Source: Bradyrhizobium genosp. SA-3
GTDB lineage: Bacteria > Pseudomonadota > Alphaproteobacteria > Rhizobiales > Xanthobacteraceae
Reading direction: 5' to 3'
Assembly (NCBI RefSeq): GCF_004212635.1
Contig: NZ_PSRT01000082.1
Span: 1 to 37,497 of the forward strand
Length of the DNA: 37,497 nucleotides
The stretch's first letter is position 1; every line of letters begins with the position of its first letter. Below the pieces are notes generated by a model. It made no database searches. It was given only the letters and a program-made list of their open reading frames with translations, and was not told where the DNA came from. The position numbers and the translations under genes are program-made. Below are positions 1 through 8,573 of this stretch, piece by piece.

Positions 1-1488
1 ATGGCCAAGGCGATGGCCGACAAGCCGCTGATCATGGCGCTCGCCAATCCCATACCGGAGATTATGCCGGAGGATGCGCGCAAGGTGCGCCCCGACGCCA
101 TGATCTGCACCGGCCGCTCCGACTATCCGAACCAGGTCAACAACGTCCTGTGTTTTCCTTTCATCTTTCGTGGCGCGCTCGACGTCGGCGCCAGCGCCAT
201 CAACGAGGAGATGAAGCATGCCGCCGTCGAGGCCATCGCGCAGCTCGCGCGCGAGGCGCCGTCGGATGCAGTCGCGCAAGGCTTTGACACCGGCGAGACG
301 CAAGGCTTTGGTCCGGGCTCGCTGATCCCGAGCCCGTTCGATCCGCGGTTGATCCTGCGCATCGCGCCGGCGGTGGCGAAGGCGGCGATGGAGTCGGGGG
401 TCGCGACGCGGCCCATCACCAATTTCGATGAATACAGGGCGCTGCTCGAGCGCTTTGCCTTCCGCTCCGGCCTCGTCATGAAGCCGATGTTCGCCAAGGC
501 CAAGACTCAGCCGGTCCGCGTGATCTACGCCGAGGGCGAGGACGAGCGCGTGCTGCGCGCCACGCAGGTTGTGCTGGAGGAAAAGTTGGCGCGGCCGATC
601 CTGGTCGGCCGTCCCTCGGTGGTGGAGGCGCGGATCAAGCGCTTCGGCCTCTCGATCAAGGCGGGCAAGGATTTCGACCTCGTCAATCCCGAGGACGATC
701 CACGCTACCGTTCCTATGTGCAGACCTATGTTGAGGTCGCCGGCCGCCGCGGCGCGACGCCCGATGCGGCGCGCACGGTGGTGCGCACCAATAACACGGT
801 CATCGCGGCGCTTGCCGTGGTGCGCGGGGAGGCCGATGCCATGCTGTGCGGCGTCGAGGGCCGCTATATGAGCCATCTGCGCCATGTCCGCGAGATCATC
901 GGCTTCTCAGCCGGCATCAGCGATTACGCTGCGTTGGCCCTGCTGATCACGAGCAAGGGCTTCTTCTTCATCGCGGACACGCAGGTGCGGCCCAATCCGA
1001 GCGCGGAGGAGCTCGCCGAGATCGCGTCGCTCGCCGCAGTCCATGTGCAGCGCTTCAACATCAAGCCGAAGATCGCCTTCGTCTCGCATTCGGATTTCGG
1101 TAGCTACGACACGGACTCCTCGCGCAAGATGCGCCGGGCGACCCAGCTCCTGAAGGAAAGGCATCCGGAGATCGAGGCCGACGGCGAGATGCAGGGCGAC
1201 ACCGCACTTTCTGCTGCTGCGCGGAAAATGGTGCTGCCGCATTCCAAGCTGGAGGGCGAGGCCAACATCCTGATCATGCCGACCCTCGACACCGCCAACG
1301 TCGCCTACCAGATGATCAAGTCGCTGGCGGACGCGCTCCCCGTCGGCCCGATCCTGGTCGGCCCGGCGCGCCCGGCGCACATCCTGACGCCCTCGGTGAC
1401 CGCGCGCGGCATCCTCAACATGACGGCTGTTGCAGTCGTGGAGGCGCAGGAACGGGCAGCGCGGCAGCAGCCGACGTTGTTTACCTGA
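1..1488 (+). CDS. maeB: NADP-dependent malic enzyme, C-terminal part with phosphotransacetylase-like domain (5' end outside window)
   Basis: The reading frame is open from base 1 and stops with TGA at 1486-1488, so the gene is cut by the window edge; about 270 N-terminal residues of a roughly 760-residue MaeB are missing. The first ~150 residues are the end of the malic enzyme NAD(P)-binding domain (ANPIPEI, then NNVLCFPFIFRGALDVGA). From about residue 170 (VRVIYAEGEDERVLRA) the rest is a phosphate acetyl/butyryltransferase-like domain typical of MaeB. MaeB oxidatively decarboxylates malate to pyruvate with NADP; the PTA-like domain is generally regarded as regulatory (acetyl-CoA sensing) rather than a working transferase. 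Followed directly by a palindromic intergenic repeat. Identity is certain; the true start cannot be seen. Confidence 0.95.
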   Translation: MAKAMADKPLIMALANPIPEIMPEDARKVRPDAMICTGRSDYPNQVNNVLCFPFIFRGALDVGASAINEEMKHAAVEAIAQLAREAPSDAVAQGFDTGETQGFGPGSLIPSPFDPRLILRIAPAVAKAAMESGVATRPITNFDEYRALLERFAFRSGLVMKPMFAKAKTQPVRVIYAEGEDERVLRATQVVLEEKLARPILVGRPSVVEARIKRFGLSIKAGKDFDLVNPEDDPRYRSYVQTYVEVAGRRGATPDAARTVVRTNNTVIAALAVVRGEADAMLCGVEGRYMSHLRHVREIIGFSAGISDYAALALLITSKGFFFIADTQVRPNPSAEELAEIASLAAVHVQRFNIKPKIAFVSHSDFGSYDTDSSRKMRRATQLLKERHPEIEADGEMQGDTALSAAARKMVLPHSKLEGEANILIMPTLDTANVAYQMIKSLADALPVGPILVGPARPAHILTPSVTARGILNMTAVAVVEAQERAARQQPTLFT

Positions 1489-1499
1489 GGCGCGATCTC

Positions 1500-1675
1500 T
1501 TCGCCTCTCCCCGCTTGCGGGGAGACGCCGGATCGCATCGACAGATGCGATCCGGGTGAGGGGGACTCTCCGCGAGTCCAACTCTCACCGTCCCCGCAGA
1601 GGCTCCCCCTCACCCCAACCCTCTCAGCGCGAGCGAAGCTCGTCGCGGCCCCGCAAGCGGGGCGAGGGAGCAGAC
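1500..1675. repeat. Intergenic palindromic repeat of Rhizobiales type
   Basis: Opposed arms CTCCCCGCTTGCGGGGAG (about 1507-1524) and CCCCGCAAGCGGGGCGAG (about 1649-1666) bracket a segment with further self-complementary stretches (GGATCGCATC with GATGCGATCC). Dispersed elements with these arms are common between genes in Bradyrhizobium-type genomes; I recognise the type from memory and cannot count copies here. Confidence 0.7.
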
Positions 1676-1813
1676 CTCCGGCGCATCCGCGCTTCAATCT
1701 TTTCAAAACGGTTTGCGATTTCCCCGTTTGTAAACCGTCGCACGACTCTTCATAATCGCCCGGCACTCGCGTCAAGACGCCGATTTCAAAAAGCCTGAGC
1801 CAAGAGGCCGATC

Positions 1814-2266
1814 ATGCCAGCGTTCGTGACTTTCGGGCGAATCCTGTTCGCCGTGCTGTTCATCTACACGGGCGCGAACAAGCTCTTTGCCATCCAGGCG
1901 ACCGCCGACTTCATCGCCACCAAACTCGTGGTGCCCGACGTCGTCGCGCCTTACGCCAAGCAGGTCGAGACGGCGACCGCCATGACCACGCCGCAACTCT
2001 TGGCGATCGCGGTCGGCGGGCTCGAGATCATCGCCGGACTGATGATCGCGCTGAATTTCGGCGCGCGGTTCTTCGCGATGCTGCTGATCATCTACGTCGC
2101 GGTCGCGACCGTGCTGTTCGATGACTTCTGGAACCAGGCGCCGCCCGACAACGCCAAGATGGTGATCGACGCGCTGAAGAACCTGTCGATCATCGGCGCG
2201 CTGTGCATGATCATCGGTTACGGCCGCACCACACGTCCGGCCGAAGCGGCCTACGGGGACGTGTAG
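1814..2266 (+). CDS. DoxX family membrane protein
   Basis: A 150-residue protein with four predicted hydrophobic helices: FGRILFAVLFIYTGANKLF near the N-terminus, then segments around residues 60-80, 85-100 and 120-138. The opening (G-R-x-L-x-A-x-L-F-x-x-x-G-x-x-K) is characteristic of DoxX/DoxD-like proteins. It sits in the inner membrane; in other bacteria DoxX-like proteins have been linked to thiosulfate/quinone chemistry or redox stress, but no specific role can be read here. The ATG at 1814 has AAGAGG six bases upstream. It is single, between maeB and the convergent DHFR-like gene, which ends 3 bp downstream. Confidence 0.85.
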   Translation: MPAFVTFGRILFAVLFIYTGANKLFAIQATADFIATKLVVPDVVAPYAKQVETATAMTTPQLLAIAVGGLEIIAGLMIALNFGARFFAMLLIIYVAVATVLFDDFWNQAPPDNAKMVIDALKNLSIIGALCMIIGYGRTTRPAEAAYGDV

Positions 2267-2269
2267 CGC

Positions 2270-2821
2270 CTACGTCCTGCGCCACGGGGTCACAGTCACC
2301 TCATGCGCCGCGTCGAGCAGGTACGGAGCCCCTGGCTTCATCCCGTGCGAGGCGAGCACCTCGTGCGGCGTCCGCTGGGGCACGCCGACAAAACAGCCCT
2401 CGCCGCCGGGCAGTCGCACGTGCGGCGCCTCCGATAGCCAGAACGTGTCGTAGCGGTCCATGAACATGTCGAACACCGCGGGGCCGCCGATGACGGCGAT
2501 CATGCCCGAGGCGACGTCCGCGAAGGCGCACGCTTCCGCGAAGCTGGCATGCTCCGGATTCCACAGCGTCGCGTTCGGCATTTCAGGGTCGACGGTCAAC
2601 GCCTTGATCTTGCGGGTCAGGATGAGCCGCTTGCGCTTCGGCGAATTCGGCTGGTGCTCGTGCGAGTTGCGGCCGTGCACGATCAACGCGGCGCGATCGA
2701 GCGCCTGCTCGAAGAACAGCTTGTCGCCTGCGAACTTCAGACTGTCCGGCATGACGTGCGCCGCGTCGGCGAGCATGCCGTCCGCGGAGACGATGACGTA
2801 GCCTTCGAACCGGAAAGACAA
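2270..2821 (-). CDS. Dihydrofolate reductase / RibD C-terminal family protein
   Basis: A 183-residue protein with the DHFR/RibD-reductase fold signatures: a first strand GYVIVSADG, an ALIVHGRNSHE stretch at the place of the NADPH-binding G-R-x-T/S loop, RKRLILTRK, and MIAVIGGPAVFDMFMDRYD, which matches the family's I-x-V-x-G-G-x-x-x-x-x-x-x-x motif. It probably reduces a pteridine- or pyrimidine-type substrate with NADPH; substrate unknown. The only start that keeps the first strand is TTG at 2821, since a stop lies close upstream in frame; it lies 7 bp after the stop of the deacetylase gene, so the two are probably cotranscribed. AGAAGG sits unusually close to that TTG. Confidence 0.75.
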   Translation of the reverse strand: MSFRFEGYVIVSADGMLADAAHVMPDSLKFAGDKLFFEQALDRAALIVHGRNSHEHQPNSPKRKRLILTRKIKALTVDPEMPNATLWNPEHASFAEACAFADVASGMIAVIGGPAVFDMFMDRYDTFWLSEAPHVRLPGGEGCFVGVPQRTPHEVLASHGMKPGAPYLLDAAHEVTVTPWRRT

Positions 2822-2828
2822 TTGCCTT

Positions 2829-3851
2829 CTATTCGGAGACGGTCGTCACAACGGAATTGACCGGGCGCTGGCTCACCGTCGGCAGCTTGATGTCCTTGAG
2901 CAGCTCCTGGTCGTATTCGGGCAGCGTCGACGCCGGGAATTTTGCGCGCATCGCCACCACCTTGTAGCCGCCGGCCTTCAGGCGCTTGAGCAATTCGGGC
3001 AGGGCTTCGGCGGTGTGCTTCTGAAAGTCGTGCATCAGGATGATGCCCTTGCCCTTGGTGTCGAGCTTCTTCATCACGGTCTCGATCACCTTCTCCGGCT
3101 TGGAGGCCTTGAAGTCGAAGGAGTCGATGTCGCAGGAGAAGATCCCGACGTTGCGGTTGCCGAGATAGGTGACCATCTCCGGCGGATGCTGAAGCGCCGG
3201 GAAGCGGAAGAACGGCGACGGCGAGATGCCGCCGAGCGCCCATTTCACGGCGCTGAAGCCCTTCTCGATCTCATCCTTGCGCTGCGCTTCCGTGAGCTTC
3301 TTGTTGTTGAGGTTGGCGTGCGACCAGGTGTGCGCGCCGATCGTATGACCGGCCGCATAGACCTGCTTCAGGATCTCCGGCTCGTAGGTCGCGTGCTTGC
3401 CGATGGAGAAGAAGATGCCGGTGGTGCACTCGTCGGCGAGCGCCTTCAGCACCGCGGGCGTGTTCTTGGGCCAGGGTCCATCGTCGAAGGTCAGCACCAC
3501 CTCGTGGTCGCGCAGGAAGTCGAGCTCCTTGAAATGCTCGAAGCCGAAGCCGGGGCCGCCGGTGGTGTCGATCTCGACGGTGCGGGCGACACCGAGCGCG
3601 CCCGGCGTGTTGCAGGCGGCGCGCGCCGGCTGCGGCGCCTGTTTCGGTGGCGGCGGGTTGACGAAGCCCGCTGGTGCGGCAGCCACTGCGGGAGCGGCCG
3701 CCGGCGCAGTCGCCGGCGCTGAAGCGGCCGGTGTCGCCGCTGGTGCGGCTTGTGTGCTTGCTGCGGGTTTTGCCGCGGTCTGCGACCATGCCGCACCCGT
3801 CATGGCCAAAGACATCGCGCTTGCCAAAATCAGTCCTGCCGCCACGCGCAT
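2829..3851 (-). CDS. Exported polysaccharide deacetylase (NodB-fold)
   Basis: From the ATG at 3851 (GAGGA eight bases upstream) the product has 340 residues: a signal peptide (about 1-23, ending AWSQ), an Ala/Pro-rich linker (about 27-65), then a NodB homology domain. Visible motifs are TFDDGP (121-126, catalytic and metal Asp), HTWSH (174-178, metal-binding His pair) and RFPAL. It should remove N- or O-acetyl groups from a cell-envelope polysaccharide in the periplasm; substrate unknown. A longer reading from 3923 adds 24 hydrophilic residues in front of the signal peptide and is unlikely. Precedes the DHFR-like gene by 7 bp. Confidence 0.88.
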   Translation of the reverse strand: MRVAAGLILASAMSLAMTGAAWSQTAAKPAASTQAAPAATPAASAPATAPAAAPAVAAAPAGFVNPPPPKQAPQPARAACNTPGALGVARTVEIDTTGGPGFGFEHFKELDFLRDHEVVLTFDDGPWPKNTPAVLKALADECTTGIFFSIGKHATYEPEILKQVYAAGHTIGAHTWSHANLNNKKLTEAQRKDEIEKGFSAVKWALGGISPSPFFRFPALQHPPEMVTYLGNRNVGIFSCDIDSFDFKASKPEKVIETVMKKLDTKGKGIILMHDFQKHTAEALPELLKRLKAGGYKVVAMRAKFPASTLPEYDQELLKDIKLPTVSQRPVNSVVTTVSE

Positions 3852-4015
3852 GGTGTTGTCCTCGAGATTGATCCCGTTGTTCCGCCGCGGCTTTTCGCCT
3901 GCGACAAAACCGTCCTGCCCCAAACGATCCTAGCCTAGATGGGGGGCCCTCGCCATTGCAACGGCTGTTTGGTGCCCCACCACAATTGTGCCCAACCGGA
4001 TGGGCGCAACTCGCG

Positions 4016-4585
4016 TCAACTATCGGCCAGCGCCCTGGCAATGGCCGTTTTGACCCGCGTATCGGTCGGCGCCACCGCGGACGGAAAGACCTCGGCGATG
4101 TAGCCGTCACGGCCGGTCAGATATTTGTGGAAGTTCCACTTCGGAACCTCCCTCGGCCGCGCGTCGGCGGCCCATTTGTAGAATGGATGCGCCTTCGCGC
4201 CGACCACCACGGCCTTGGCCGTCACCGGGAAGGTAACGCCGTATTGGTGGTGCGCCGTCTCGGAGATTTCGCTGGCGCCGCCGGGCTCCTGGCTACCGAA
4301 ATCGTTGGAGGGCACGCCGATCACGGTGAGCCCGCGCTCGCGAAACTCGCCCCAGAGTTCTTGCAGGCCAGCGTATTGCGGGGTGTAGCCGCAGAGCGAG
4401 GCGGTGTTCACGACCAGTAGCGGTTTGCCTGTGAACGCCGCAAGGCGGATGTCGTCGCCGGACAATGCGGGGAAGGAGAAGGCATAGGCCGAGATCCGGC
4501 TCATGCCGCCGTCGGCGAAGGCGCGTGTTGCCGGCGTGATCGCGCCTGCAACCGTTGCGATGAGCATGGTCCTGCGGTTCATCAT
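4016..4585 (-). CDS. Glutathione peroxidase family protein with Tat-like signal
   Basis: A 189-residue GPx-fold protein. N-terminal MMNRRTMLIATVAGA is a possible twin-arginine or Sec signal, ending near TRAFA. The peroxidatic cysteine is C65 in NTASLCGYTPQY, followed by GSQEPG and the WNFHKYL motif, which supplies Trp and Asn. The position that in classical enzymes reads N-Q-F (active-site Gln) reads N-D-F here. It likely reduces hydroperoxides in the periplasm using thioredoxin-like partners. Start choice: ATG at 4585 or 4582, with GGGGG about 8 bp upstream; a further upstream ATG would put charged residues before the signal. Confidence 0.87.
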   Translation of the reverse strand: MMNRRTMLIATVAGAITPATRAFADGGMSRISAYAFSFPALSGDDIRLAAFTGKPLLVVNTASLCGYTPQYAGLQELWGEFRERGLTVIGVPSNDFGSQEPGGASEISETAHHQYGVTFPVTAKAVVVGAKAHPFYKWAADARPREVPKWNFHKYLTGRDGYIAEVFPSAVAPTDTRVKTAIARALADS

Positions 4586-4683
4586 GACGGCATCCCCCCG
4601 AAATGATTCGGGGCGCATGTTACTTCGCCGGCACGACCGGGCCGCTCAACACCGCGTTATCGGACGCGGTGCGGAGCGCTAGA

Positions 4684-4741
4684 TTTTAATTTTGATGCGT
4701 TTTCTTCACGCGAACCGGTATCCACTTCGCTCGAAAACGCT
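4684..4741. repeat. Short dispersed palindrome, Bradyrhizobium type
   Basis: GCGTTTTC (4697-4704) and GAAAACGC (4733-4740) are perfect opposed arms around CGCGAACCGGTATCCACTTC. This exact layout is recognised from memory as a frequent intergenic element in Bradyrhizobium and Rhodopseudomonas. It abuts the 3' end of the L,D-transpeptidase gene and could act as its transcript end. Confidence 0.65.
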
Positions 4742-6364
4742 TTAGTACAGGCGGACGATGAAATCGGTGCCTTCGCCGGTTTCGCCCTGGTTGATGCCCT
4801 GGTCGGAGACGATGATCGAGCCACCTGATGTCAGCATCTCGTTGATCTTCGCCATGGTGTCGGCAGGGATCGCGATGCGGTCGAGGGCCTCAGCCGGGCT
4901 GTCCGGCGTGACCACCGGCTTTGCAGCAACGGGGATCACGGCAGCGCCGCCCTGGCGGCGTGTTACGCGACTGTCGTCCTCGCGCGCAGCTGCGCGGACG
5001 GAGACCGGCAGCGACACCACCGACCAATGCAGCGCATTGGAGTCGGTCTTGTCGACTTCGGCTGTGAAGACATGCGTACCGAGAGGCCGGTCGCTCGCGG
5101 CGATCGTGATGGGCACCTCGAACAGCGGCGCAAAGTTCTGCCGCACGTAGAGCTTGGAATCCTTGCGGCTGATGAAGACGGCGATCTGACCGGCCCGCTT
5201 CGGCGCGTCCGGCTTCGCCGCCGGCGCGGGATCGGCAACGCCGGTCTCGTCCTTCTTCACGTCGGGCAAGGTGGCGAGTGCCGGCGTCGTGGCGTCAGGC
5301 TTCTTCGCGGTTTCGGCAGCTTCAGTCTTGGCAGCGTCGAGCTTGTTGTCGGTCGCCGTCGAGGCCTTGGGCGCTTCCGCGGCCTCAATGGGCTTCGCGT
5401 CCGTGTTCGCAGGCTTGGCGGTTTCTTCGGATGGCGGCTTGGCCGCGTCAGATGCCTCGGCGGTCTTGGTCTCGATCTTGTCGGCTGGCGCTGCCGCTTC
5501 CTCGCGGGCGGGCGCATTGCCGGTGGTCACATCCGACATCACGGTGTGGCCGACCGAGGCGCGCAGCTCGAACAGGCTGTCTGCACTGGCGGTCTTCGTC
5601 TCGACCGGCTTGGCTTCAGTGACGTTGGTTTGCGCTGCACCCTTGTCGGCCTTGTCGCCGACATTGATCTGCGGTGCGAGGCTGGCGGCGGGCTGCGGCG
5701 GCACGCGCACCGCAGCAAGCAGGGGATGCGAGAAACTTTGCGGCGACATCTGGCCGGGCGCGACGATGACGCGTGCGCCCATCCTGGTCCAGTTCCACAT
5801 CTTCACCGCGAACGTCATCGGCATGCGGATGCAGCCATGCGAGGCCGGATAGCCCGGCAGCACGCCGGCATGCATGGCAACGCCGGACCAGGTGATCCGC
5901 TGCATGTACGGCATCGGGGCGCCGCTGTAGATGTTGGAATGGTGGAATTTGTGCTTCTGGATGACGCTGAACACACCCATCGGCGTCGAATGGCCCTTCA
6001 TGCCTGTCGACACCGGGGATTCCGCGAACACGCCCTTGCTGTCGTAGACCGTCACCTTCTGCCGGTCGATCGACACGACGATGACGAGCGGGCCTTGCGG
6101 CTTGGTGCCGGCTTCCTTCTCGGCGACGATCTCCTTCTTGCCCGCCATGCCGCGCTTCTGCGGTTTCTGGCGCGGTATTTCGGGATGCCGATCCTGCCGG
6201 GCGTAATAGGAGCCGTCGGAATAATCCGTCCAATAATAAAATGCTGCGTCAGCCTGGCTTGCCGTCCCGATCGCACCTGCCGCCGTCAAAATGGCGACCT
6301 GCCAAAAACGCGTTGGCTTGGCAGCAAAACCGGACTCATTCACGCTATTCATCCTCGAATCCAT
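4742..6364 (-). CDS. L,D-transpeptidase (YkuD domain) with long Ala/Lys/Glu-rich linker
   Basis: A 540-residue exported protein. A hydrophobic segment (about residues 20-41) is the signal or anchor. The YkuD catalytic domain spans roughly 92-203, with VAMHAG (His165) and the nucleophile motif SHGCIRM (Cys178). Residues about 230-380 are a low-complexity Ala/Lys/Thr/Glu/Pro linker, followed by a second domain (about 385-540: QIAVFISRKDSKLYVRQ, then PITIAASDRPLGTHVFT) resembling a second, Cys-less YkuD-like fold. It should cross-link peptidoglycan or attach proteins to it by 3-3-type transfer in the periplasm. Start ATG 6364; a second ATG is four codons in. Stands alone; a dispersed palindrome follows its stop. 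Confidence 0.87.
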   Translation of the reverse strand: MDSRMNSVNESGFAAKPTRFWQVAILTAAGAIGTASQADAAFYYWTDYSDGSYYARQDRHPEIPRQKPQKRGMAGKKEIVAEKEAGTKPQGPLVIVVSIDRQKVTVYDSKGVFAESPVSTGMKGHSTPMGVFSVIQKHKFHHSNIYSGAPMPYMQRITWSGVAMHAGVLPGYPASHGCIRMPMTFAVKMWNWTRMGARVIVAPGQMSPQSFSHPLLAAVRVPPQPAASLAPQINVGDKADKGAAQTNVTEAKPVETKTASADSLFELRASVGHTVMSDVTTGNAPAREEAAAPADKIETKTAEASDAAKPPSEETAKPANTDAKPIEAAEAPKASTATDNKLDAAKTEAAETAKKPDATTPALATLPDVKKDETGVADPAPAAKPDAPKRAGQIAVFISRKDSKLYVRQNFAPLFEVPITIAASDRPLGTHVFTAEVDKTDSNALHWSVVSLPVSVRAAAREDDSRVTRRQGGAAVIPVAAKPVVTPDSPAEALDRIAIPADTMAKINEMLTSGGSIIVSDQGINQGETGEGTDFIVRLY

Positions 6365-6560
6365 AATCCAAATCAGACGTTAGTCTCGCAAAGGGGATAC
6401 GCGTTCACCAGCAAGGCGGTTCTACTGTCAGCTACTTTTGTTCAAGACGTAGCAAAAAAGCCTCACAGAGCGGTAAACGGCGGCCGTGCCGACTTACCCC
6501 TTGTCTTCCTGACCGGCCGCGCGATGCCTACATTGCGGGGACTGGTTACTGGAGAACTTC

Positions 6561-7109
6561 ATGTCATCTCGTTTCCCCGGTCTTTTCGGCATCCGCTTGA
6601 AAGGCCTCGCTTTATTCCTCTTGGCTCTAGCTGTGCCGGTGGCTTCTGCCTCCGCCGCCGACGAGCCGGATCTGATCTTCCGCCGCTCGACCGTATTCAA
6701 GTGGATGAGCCCGAACGACAAGCTCGCGACGTACGGCCTAGATGATCCCGAGGTGGAGGGCGTCGCCTGTCACTTCACCGTGCCGGAGAAGGGCGGCTTC
6801 AAGGGCTGGCTGGGCCTTGCCGAGGAGGTCTCGGACATCTCGCTGGCCTGTCGCCAGGTCGGCCCGATCAAGTTCAAGAACAAGATGGAGCAGGGCGACG
6901 ACATGTTCCGCCAGCGCCGCTCACTGTTCTTCAAGAAGATGCAGATCGTGCGCGGCTGTGACGCCAAGCGCAACGTGCTGGTCTACATGGTCTATTCGGA
7001 CAAGCTGATCGAGGGCTCACCGAAGAACTCGACCTCGACGGTGCCGATCATGCCATGGGGACCGGCGGACTCAAACGTCCAGAAGTGCGGCGAGTTCTTC
7101 ACTCACTGA
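6561..7109 (+). CDS. creA: CreA family exported protein
   Basis: A 182-residue protein with an N-terminal signal (hydrophobic core ALFLLALAVPVASA, cleavage near ASA-AD at ~33), then the conserved CreA features: an acidic D-D-P-E-V-E-G-V-A-C block with Cys70, SDISLACRQVGPI with Cys97, an R-R-S-L-F-F-K-K-M-Q-I-V-R stretch, and LVYMVYSDKLIEGSPKNS. CreA is a periplasmic protein of unknown biochemical function found widely in proteobacteria. ATG 6561 has GGAGA five bases upstream. Monocistronic, divergent from the L,D-transpeptidase across about 195 bp in which I recognise no regulatory motif. Confidence 0.88.
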   Translation: MSSRFPGLFGIRLKGLALFLLALAVPVASASAADEPDLIFRRSTVFKWMSPNDKLATYGLDDPEVEGVACHFTVPEKGGFKGWLGLAEEVSDISLACRQVGPIKFKNKMEQGDDMFRQRRSLFFKKMQIVRGCDAKRNVLVYMVYSDKLIEGSPKNSTSTVPIMPWGPADSNVQKCGEFFTH

Positions 7110-7685
7110 CGACAGCGCGGCTTTGCAAGATGCGAACCGGTCAGCCGCACGAATGTCTGCGGCGCGGCTTTAAGGCCGCGGTTCGCTTGCAGCGTCATTT
7201 CGCCAGGTGACGTATTGCCAAGTGTATTGCCAAGTGATGTGGCGCGGTCGCGAACGGATCGTTGATCTCCGCGGCCCGTCTTCTGCTCCGCCTCGCGCGT
7301 CGCTGCGCGATCTGTCGCCATCATGATGGCCATCCCTCACGTGACCGCGCCCGGTCATCCCAGCGTCTCGATTTCGGTTTCTCTTCAGCAGAAAAACGTA
7401 AAATGCGTGTGAAGCGCGTGAGGCGGGAGCATGACGGCGACCGCGTCCGAGGTTGGTCCAAGCTCGAGCGGGAACCTGTCAGGCCACTTTGGGCCGTGGC
7501 GCAGCCCACCTGAAATGATTGGGATTTTCCGGCGAATGTTTCGTCGTCCCGGACAGGACGAAACAATTCTCACGAAAGATGAAACCATTTTCCGCTTTTG
7601 GCGCATCACGCGCGAAACCGCCCATGGTTATCAGCTTCACAACGACGACGGCGCACCGCCGGCCACGAAATTGGGACACAAGATC
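7110..7685. other. Gene-free stretch with a 12-bp tandem repeat and a 9-bp-arm inverted repeat
   Basis: No reading frame here has a convincing start site or family likeness. It holds a weak hairpin (CGCGGC/GCCGCG, 7163-7180), a perfect 12-bp tandem duplication of GTATTGCCAAGT (7212-7235), and a perfect inverted repeat TGTTTCGTC/GACGAAACA (7537-7545 and 7557-7565, 11-bp loop) about 120 bp upstream of the next small gene. Confidence 0.6.
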
Positions 7686-7850
7686 ATGCGCGCGCGCAGC
7701 TTCATCCTTGCCTTCGGCTTCGTGCTCGCCGGCTCCTCGTTCGCGGGGTCGCCGGACGGCAGTCTGCCCGGTGTCGGCACCTTCCAGTACAGCGGTTCGC
7801 CGCTGACGATCACGGCACCGCAGCCGATCGTGATTGCCACGCGCTTCTGA
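7686..7850 (+). CDS. Small exported protein of unknown function (54 aa)
   Basis: Starting at ATG 7686 the product begins MRARSFILAFGFVLAGSSFA, a good Sec signal, followed by a short mature part rich in Gly, Pro, Ser and Thr (GSPDGSLPGVGTFQYSG, then LTITAPQPIVIATRF). The frame is open far upstream but the signal peptide fixes the start. No family recognised. It is followed 34 bp later by another small exported protein, with which it may be cotranscribed. Confidence 0.55.
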   Translation: MRARSFILAFGFVLAGSSFAGSPDGSLPGVGTFQYSGSPLTITAPQPIVIATRF

Positions 7851-7884
7851 TCGCCAACAAGAAAATCAGCCGGCAAAGGCCATC

Positions 7885-8256
7885 ATGATTGTTCGTTTCT
7901 GCGCCGCAGCGTTCATATTCGTTTTGACGCTGAGTGCGGCTCAAGCGCAGGTGCGCGCTCCCTCCAGGTTGCCCGATCCCCGGAGCGAATTCGTGCGTCA
8001 GTGTGCGCCGCGCATGCTCGGGCGCTGGGAGCATCCGGAAGAGGTCTGCGGCTGCCTGCACGACCATGCCGCCGCCGTCGTCGAGGACCGCGACCTGCGC
8101 GAGGCGCTGCTGCGCGGCATCAGCGAGACCGGCGTGCCGACGATCGAGACCGACTGGGTGCCGGCGTCCAAGCAGGGCGAAATCGGCCCGACCTTCACCA
8201 AGATCGCCAAGCCGACCTTGCAGTGCATGTTCGACCCTGCGAAGCAGGGCTCTTAG
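7885..8256 (+). CDS. Exported four-cysteine protein of unknown function
   Basis: From ATG 7885 the product has 123 residues with signal MIVRFCAAAFIFVLTLSAAQA. The mature part carries four cysteines (VRQCAPRM, VCGCLHDHA, LQCMFDP) that may form two disulfides in the periplasm; helical spacing is seen in the middle. No enzyme motif recognised. The frame is open 17 codons further upstream, but that would place charged residues before the signal. Convergent with the next small exported gene, whose stop is 4 bp away. Confidence 0.65.
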   Translation: MIVRFCAAAFIFVLTLSAAQAQVRAPSRLPDPRSEFVRQCAPRMLGRWEHPEEVCGCLHDHAAAVVEDRDLREALLRGISETGVPTIETDWVPASKQGEIGPTFTKIAKPTLQCMFDPAKQGS

Positions 8257-8260
8257 CCCG

Positions 8261-8506
8261 CTACTTCGATTTCGGACCGTATCGCGGCACGCAGGTGCTC
8301 GTGCGCGCAACGCCCTTGTCGGTCATCTTGGCGCCGCGCACTTCCTTGACCTGTCCAGCGGGGCAGGTTCCGTCATCCACTTGCACGCGCTGGCCGAGCT
8401 TGAGGTCCACGATGTCCTGTTCGCGGCCGACCGTTACTGCGCGCGCCGTCGAGGCAAGCGCGAGGGAAATCAGGAGTGAAAGGCAGGTCGCGCGGCGCAG
8501 CAGCAT
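8261..8506 (-). CDS. Small exported two-cysteine protein (possibly DUF6719-type)
   Basis: An 81-residue product from ATG 8506: signal MLLRRATCLSLLISLALASTARA, then a short mature domain with DLKLGQRVQVDDGTCPAGQVKEV and a C-terminal TSTCVPRYG; the two Cys could pair. It resembles short secreted Bradyrhizobium proteins that I believe carry a DUF6719 label, but this is from memory. An ATG six codons upstream (8524) is possible and would lengthen the signal region. Confidence 0.6.
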   Translation of the reverse strand: MLLRRATCLSLLISLALASTARAVTVGREQDIVDLKLGQRVQVDDGTCPAGQVKEVRGAKMTDKGVARTSTCVPRYGPKSK

Positions 8507-8573
8507 GATGTGAGGTCCCGGCATCTATGCCGCAATCTAGGGAGCGCCAGCCGATTCTGATAGTGCAGCTTGG

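Noticed and set aside
1500..1700. CRISPR-like array after maeB
   Set aside because: The repeats are opposed arms of a palindrome rather than regularly spaced direct repeats, and no cas genes are near.
5027..6745. 572-codon plus-strand frame opposite the L,D-transpeptidase
   Set aside because: Antisense to a gene with intact catalytic motifs; its Arg/Gly/Leu-rich translation is typical shadow coding.
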